Source: Poa pratensis
Taxonomy: Eukaryota > Streptophyta > Magnoliopsida > Poales > Poaceae
Direction: 5' to 3'
Assembly (NCBI GenBank): GCA_947311845.1
Contig: CAMZMU010000062.1
Coordinates: forward strand, 53,333,692 to 53,397,691
Length of the DNA: 64,000 nucleotides
Position numbers and translations under genes: made by a program. The notes under the pieces are model-generated. The model was not told the origin of the DNA. It did no database searches and was given only the letters and a program-made list of their open reading frames with translations. Of this stretch, positions 58,001 to 64,000 are shown piece by piece; positions within the stretch are counted from its first letter, which is position 1; every line of letters begins with the position of its first letter.

Positions 58001-59316
58001 TGATGTCTACGCACGCTTCTATTCTTGACAGTGTTGGGACTCCAAGAGCAGAGGTTTGTAGAACAGCAGCAAGTTTCCTTAAGTGAATCACCCAAGGTTT
58101 ATCGAACTCAGGGAGGTAGAGGTCAAAGATATCCCTCTCAAGCAACCCTGCAATTAAGATACAAGAAGTCTCTTGTGTCCCCAACACACCTAATACACTT
58201 GTCAGATGTATAGGTGCACTAGTTCGGCGAAGAGATAGTGAAATACAAGTAATATGGATGATTATAAGTGGTAACTGCAATCTGAAATAAAAATGGCAGC
58301 AAGCAAACATGTAGCAGAACTTGTTGTAAACGGTGTTTCAATGCTTAGAAACAAGGCCTGGGGATCATACTTTCACTAGTGGACACTCTCAACAATGAAA
58401 ACATAATTGAATAAATAAATACTACTCTCAAACACTCTCTTGTTGGATAACAAACACCATTCATTGCGTAGGGCTGCAAAAGCACACCTCAAAGTCTGAG
58501 TAAAAAACACCGACAACGTCATAAATGAGTCACACACGGTGCGCACACTGTCACCTTCACACCATGGGAAGTGAATCCGGAGTTCATATTAAAGTAACCT
58601 CTAGAGTGGCATAATAGATAAAGAGTAACATCTACTATTCAACTAGATTACAAAGCTCATGATCACATAAAGATCACACCATGGGAGAGAGAGATAAACC
58701 ACATAGCTACCGGTAGAGCCCTCAGCCTCGGGGAGAACTACTCCCTCCTCATCATGGGAGTCAGCAGCGGCGATGAAGATGGCGGTGGAGTCAATGGAGA
58801 TGGCTCCGGGGGCACTTCCCCGTCCCGGCAGGGTGCCGAAACAGAGACTTCTGTCCCCCGAATTAGGGTTTTTGGTGGCGGCGGAGCTACGGACCTCTTC
58901 TGGAGAAATCGTCGATATCTTTAGGGTTTTCGGGCAGGAGCTTTATATAGGCGAAAGGGCGGCGCGAGGGGGTGCCCGAGTCGTCCTCCCCACCTGGTGG
59001 CGCCACCCCCCTCCAGGCCGCGCGCGTATGGGGAGGAGGCCGTGGGCCTCCTCTGGACTTGCCCTTCTGGCTCCGTGGGGTCTTCTGGCGAAATAGAATT
59101 TCTGTCATTTTTCTAGATTTTTCCGAGCATTTTGGTTTTTGGGCCTTTTTCTGCAATAGACAGACATAATAAACAGAAACTGGCACTGTGGCATCTTGTT
59201 AATAGGTTAGTCCAATAAATGTCATAATATGATATAAAGTGCATATAAAACATGTGGCAATTGATATAAAACATGCATGGAACATAAGAAATTATAGATA
59301 CGTTGGAGACGTATCA
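58001..59316 (-). repeat. 3' LTR of the right-edge gypsy element
   Basis: On the minus strand it starts TGATACGTCTCCAACG and ends GCGTGCGTAGACATCA. TATA box at 58943-58949 (GCCTATATAAAGC). 1316 bp. Confidence 0.93.
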
Positions 59317-61937
59317 AGCATCCCCAAGCTTAGTTCTACTCGTCCTCGAGTAGGTAAAACGATAACAACAATAATTTCTGAAATGACATGCTACCAACAT
59401 AATCTTGATCAATAATATTGTAAAGCATATGAGCTGAGATCAAATCATTCAAAGCAAAAGTATATAATTGATATAAGAGACAACAAAACAAGTTAGTTAA
59501 ACAAGCTAAAAGTTTTCATGAATGATTGCTTTAAAGACATGAAACCGTACAAGGTTCATTAAAGATGTGTTAAGTATCCAATGTAGGAGTTCTATCCTTC
59601 AATTCCAAGCATCAAGTAATCTTTCACAACATAGAAGGATTCAGCCAAGTAAAAATAAACATGAACATCATGAATCAACTGTTTCGAAATCTACTCAATC
59701 GGAGCGTAAGCATTTGGTATTGGCACCAGGATGTTATGGCTAAAAGAACATTAATGGGGGTTTGGAAGGCCAAAGGAAGAAAGTCTCACAAAGCTATAAG
59801 TGATCATTAGATAAGAGGAAGTCTTATAATCGAAGCTATGTAAGGAGTAGTGATTGCCATGCAACGATGCACATAGAGCTATATGCGTATGAAAGCTCTC
59901 CAATGGAACTAGTGGGGTGCATCCAACTTGGTTGCTCATGAAGACCTAAAGCATTTTTGAGGAAGCTCATCATTGGAATATACAACCCAAGTTCTATATT
60001 GTAAATTCCCCACATAGTTATACTAGTAAAACATGAAAACTCTCTCACATGGAGTATAGGTGCTGAACATGAGCACAAATGATGACTATGAATAATGCAG
60101 GTGCTGAAACATGAGCACAAGTGTGGATAAAGGCTAGTAATGTTGCCCCCTTTTTCTTTATTCTTTTTTTTTCTTTTTTTTTCTTTTTCTGTTTCTCTTA
60201 TCGATGGCCTCCATGGCTCTTTTCACTTTTAGGGGCAACATCCTAATATGACAACACACTTTTGGTACAAATAACTCACAACGAATTAAAACATGATGTA
60301 TGAAACTGTATGCATCTGCCAGTGTAGCAGGATATGCAATGATCTAGCGTAACATGGGTAAACTGCACATCAGCTGTATAGAATCATGCAAAGCAAAATG
60401 TATATGATGAATGACAGCAAGTCATGTAATGTAAGATGGAAGTTGCATGGCAATATATCTCGGAACAGCTATGGAAATGCTGTGTAGGTAGGTATGGTGG
60501 CTGTTTTGAGGAAGATGTATGGGTTTATGTGTAGGAGAACAAGAGAAAGTTCTCCCATGGGTTTGGATGTACTGGCGAAGTATGCACAACTCTCAATGTG
60601 AGCAGAAGGCAATGCACAACACCGAAGAGGCTAGCAAATATGGATGGTGGAAGTGCCAAAAACCGCAGCTCAACATTAGTCAAAAAGAACTCACAAGCAT
60701 ATTGCAAACATCTAGCAGGTTCAACATTAAGAACATGATTAAAATTTACACCAAGAAGGGCCGTTCACGGCGGCACAAGTACCCGTTAGATCCCTCGACC
60801 TTCAGCACAACTTAGTTATTACGAATCACTTTTAGACATGGAAAGCTATCAAGTCCAACTACACCTTCAACAATTTAAATAGAGTTTGTAGTACGGTACA
60901 AGCTTAAAGACAACTATGCACTAATAATTTTAACTTAGTTAACCCGAAGCTTTACCATCTAAATAACTAAAAACATTTGCAAAGAAAGTCATCAAAGTTC
61001 AACGATCTACAAGATTATGCAAGTTATTACTAGACCACTACCACATGCAGCATTTTCTGAACCAAGACATCAACCAAGCAACTAAACAAAAACTCTCCAA
61101 ATGATTTACAAATGAAACAAGAGAGTACTACTCCACAAGAATTAACAGCTCTAAAAGAGATGCATGAAAAACAGGAGCTAAAAACATACAGTAGCTAGAT
61201 AAGAATACTCAAAAGATATAAGTGAAGAATATGAGTATTCACATGAAAAAGCGGAGCGTGTCTCTCTCCCACACAAGAATGCTAGGATCTAACTTTATTC
61301 AGAAAATAAAAACAACAAGGCAAAAATAAAAGCAAACAGATGCTGCAAGTAAAATACATAAAGTGTGGAAGAATAAAATATAGTTTCACTAGAGATGACC
61401 AGATAAATTGTTGATGAAGAAGGGGATGCCCAAGGCTTTTCACTCTTCTTGATCACATCATATCATCCTTCTCTCTTGCTCCTTGAAAACTTCCGCCACA
61501 CCAAACTCAAGTAACTCATTAGAGGTTAGTGTATAATCAAACATTCTCATATCTACTGTGACACAACATTACCAAAGCTCTGGACATTACCTACAGCCAC
61601 TGATGTTTAATGGAGCAAAGAAATCCAACCAAACAAGTAAAAGGCAACGCAAAATAAAAGGCAGAATCTGTCAAAACAGAACAGTCTGGAAATACGAATT
61701 TTTTCGAGGCACTTAACTTGCTCTGATGGAAGAAACCCAAACTAATGAAAGTTGCATACATATTAAGGATCATGCGTGAGTTTTTCAGAATTTTTCTAAT
61801 TTTGTGTAGCACATACAGCTCAAAACGGTGACAAAAAAAAATCTGTCACTGCGCAGAAATCCAAATTTAGCAACAACTTTCAACTAGAGACTTTACTTGG
61901 CACAACAATGCAATAAAATAAAGATACAAATGAGTTG
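59317..61937 (-). other. Non-coding 3' internal region of the right-edge element
   Basis: No gene is supported. It contains a polypurine tract next to the LTR (59317-59332), a long pyrimidine run (60148-60200 on the plus strand), and the undisturbed site homologous to A's GCATA target near 60310. Confidence 0.75.
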
Positions 61938-62926
61938 CTACAGAATAATCAAGCTCCTTGACTCAAAGAAAATAAAAATTACAGAAAATAAAATAACATG
62001 GGTTGTCTCCCACAAGCGCTTTTCTTTAAAGTCTTTAGCTAGGCATGATAATTTTGATGATGCTCTCATATTTATAAAAGTTGAATATAAAGGAGAATCA
62101 AAAAGAAAATACCAAACACATTTAAGTCTAACCCACTTCCTATGCAAAGGAATCTTGTAAGAAAACAAATTATTAAAGAATGAAGCTACTAGCATAGGAA
62201 GGCAAAACAAGTGGAACATCAAAATTTTCAACAAAAAGAGAGGAGACTTAATATTATCGTGATTTATGAAGCCATGTCTCCCTCTCACATTATGACCATT
62301 AGGTCTTAAAGTAACCATCAAATAAAAGCAAATCAAGAGAAATCTCAAATCTTTCATCATAAAGAGAGGGTGTTTTAATAATATCAAAATTTTCACAACC
62401 ATATTTTCCTCTCTCACAAAATAATTTTCAGCGACATCATGAATAAACTCAACAATATAGCTATCACATAAAGCATTATTATCATGATCCATAAGCATAA
62501 CAGTACCATTACTCTCCACATAAGCATAATCATTAATAATAGTGGGAGTAAAAGTATCACATCCATCATTATAATCATCATAAATTGGAGGCATAGAATA
62601 ATCATAATGAATTTTATCCTCAATAGTAGATGGACTGAAAAAATCATATTCATCATTGTAAACATCATATATAGGAGGCATATCATAATCAACATAAACT
62701 ATATCCTCAATAGTAGGTGGACTGAAAATATCACAATGATATAATCATCATATATTGGAGGCAAAGTATCAAAACAAATTTCCTCCTTAAAGCTTGGGGG
62801 ACTAAAAATATCATACTCATCACAACCAGCTTCCCCAAGCTTAGACTTTTCCATAGCATTAGCAATAATGGTGTTCAAATAATTTATAGTAATACCATTG
62901 CTACCATCATGCAAACAAGCCTCCAT
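61938..62926 (-). pseudogene. Accessory ORF with 29-residue tandem repeats, right-edge element
   Basis: On the minus strand an ATG at 62926 starts MEACLHDGSNGITINYLNTI. The body has about four imperfect repeats built on FSPPTIEDK...YDMPPIYDDYND, with an 87-base period (block starts on the plus strand at 62576, 62663 and 62746). A four-base loss puts the first repeat in a different frame. The C-terminal part has IPLHRKWVRLKC followed by a hydrophobic stretch, as in element C's ORF. It is acidic and tyrosine-rich. No known domain is seen. The block GGGAGACAACCC (62000-62020) follows near the frame end. Confidence 0.65.
62546..62820 (-). repeat. 87-bp tandem repeats in the accessory ORF
   Basis: Plus-strand marker ATCATATATAGGAGGC and variants recur at 62576, 62663 and 62746. 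Spacing is 87 then 83 bases; the shortfall of four causes the frameshift. Confidence 0.8.
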
Positions 62927-63086
62927 AGGTTTTTAAATTTTCTCTTCAAAAGCATCATGTCTTAATTCAATATAAAGTTCATAAAGATCTCTATTTTTGT
63001 TGTTGTTTTCCATTAAGCTAACTAGTGAAAAAGGAAACAAAAAGAAATAATTGCAGAATCTAAAGGAGATACCTTCCAACACTTAC

Positions 63087-63105
63087 CTCCCGGCAACGGC
63101 GCCAG
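63087..63105 (-). other. Primer-binding-site block of the right-edge element
   Basis: On the minus strand CTGGCGCCGTTGCCGGGAG lies 9 bases inside the 5' LTR end. Confidence 0.7.
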
Positions 63106-63114
63106 AAAATAGCT

Positions 63115-64000
63115 TGATGTCTACGCACGCTTCTATTCTTGTAGACAGTGTTGGGCCTCCAAGAGCAGAGGTTTGTAGAACAGCAGCAAGTTTCCCTTAA
63201 GTGAATCACCCAAGGTTTATCGAACTCAGGAGGTAGAGGTCAAAGATATCCCTCTCAAGCAACCCTGCAATTAAGATACAAGAAGTCTCTTGTGTCTCCA
63301 ACACACCTAATACACTTGTCAGATGTATAGGTGCACTAGTTCGGCGAAGAGATAGTGAAATACAAGTAATATGGATGATTATAAGTGGTAACTGCAATCT
63401 GAAATAAAATGGCAGCAAGCAACATGTAGCAGAACTTGTTGTAAACGGTGTTTCAATGCTTAGAAACAAGGCCTAGGGATCATACTTCACTAGTGGACAC
63501 TCTCAACAATGACAACATAATTGAATAAATAAATACTACTCTCAAACACTCTCTTGTTGGATAACAAACACCATTCATTGCGTAGGCTACAAAAGCACAC
63601 CTCAAAGTCTGAGTAAACAAACACCGACAACATCATAAAGGAGTCACACACGGTGCGCACACTGTCACCTTCACACCATGGAAGTGAATCCGGAGTTCAT
63701 ATTAAAGTAACCTCTAGAGTGGCATAATAATAAAGAGTAACATCTACTTATTCAACTAGATTACAAAGCTCATGATCACATAAAGATCACACCATGGGAG
63801 AGAGATAAACCACATAGCTACTGGTAGAGCCCTCAGCCTCGGGGAGAACTACTCCCTCCTCATCATGGGAGTCAGCAGCGGCGATGAAGATGGCGGTGGA
63901 GTCGATGGAGATGGCTCCGGGGGCACTTCCCCGTCCCGGCAGGGTGCCGAACAGAGACTTCTGTCCCCCGAATTAGGGTTTTGGTGGCGGCGGAGCTACG
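63115..64000 (-). repeat. 5' LTR of the right-edge element, truncated by window end
   Basis: Starts (plus strand) TGATGTCTACGCACGC and matches 58001-58890 closely, with several one-base gaps. Confidence 0.92.

Larger units (their letters stand above)
58001..64000 (-). mobile_element. Right-edge gypsy element, related to A and B, 5' LTR truncated by window
   Basis: The 3' LTR (58001-59316), internal domain (59317-63114) and the first 886 bases of the 5' LTR (63115-64000) are visible. The LTRs belong to the same family as element B's. The internal 3' region matches element A in reverse and gives the empty site for A's solo LTR. One accessory ORF with tandem repeats is present, but no RT or integrase, so it is non-autonomous. 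Confidence 0.9.

Overview
The window is nuclear DNA of a large-genome grass, most likely a Pooideae cereal (Triticeae, or possibly an oat relative). The basis is sequence style. There are gypsy LTRs opening TGATACGTCTCC or TGATACGTCC, Athila-type pol, a Sirevirus-type copia element, and GC-rich plant exons with GT-AG introns. About 80% is nested transposable elements around an 11-12 kb gene island. No bacterial, organellar or CRISPR-like features were seen. No database search was possible, so family names are by recognition.

Left block (1-30130): seven insertion events can be ordered from target-site duplications (TSDs) and interrupted reading frames. A plus-strand gypsy LTR (C', 29213-30130) was hit by a minus-strand gypsy element C (internal 24814-27776, 5' LTR 27777-29212). 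C was hit by a plus-strand element B (internal 6656-9789, 3' LTR 9790-10062 plus 23736-24813). B was hit twice. Element A (1-6655) landed in its coding region and itself carries a solo LTR (2593-4041, TSD GCATA). The potentially autonomous Athila-like element D (10063-23730, TSD GCCCA) landed in B's 3' LTR. D was in turn split in its protease region by a 3.3 kb non-autonomous Helitron (17594-20907).

Gene island (about 30131-42040): it holds the 3' half of a calmodulin-like EF-hand gene (minus), a complete five-exon SPT4 elongation-factor gene (plus), an eight-exon SC35-type SR splicing-factor gene (minus), and the first three exons only of a chloroplast copper P-type ATPase gene of the PAA1/HMA6 type (minus). 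SC35 exon 1 lacks two bases and HMA6 exon 1 lacks one, all in short homopolymers. This is either decay or assembly error.

Right block (42041-64000): a poly(A)-tailed retroposon was split by a copia solo LTR (42510-57856, TSD AACCC). That LTR was split by a gypsy solo LTR (44206-57019, TSD CCTAT), and that one by a full-length Sirevirus-like copia element (45112-56433, TSD CTTTC). A minus-strand gypsy element related to A and B (58001 to beyond 64000) also sits in the retroposon.

The most unusual theme is accessory genes downstream of pol in two unrelated elements. D carries a coiled-coil ORF behind its own TATA box and a strong ATG context. The Sirevirus-like element carries a large ORF of unknown function behind a gene-like leader with a probable intron, next to the same CCGGTAGTACCGG palindromes that fill its LTRs. 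Both look like independently transcribed modules, and I cannot assign a function to either.
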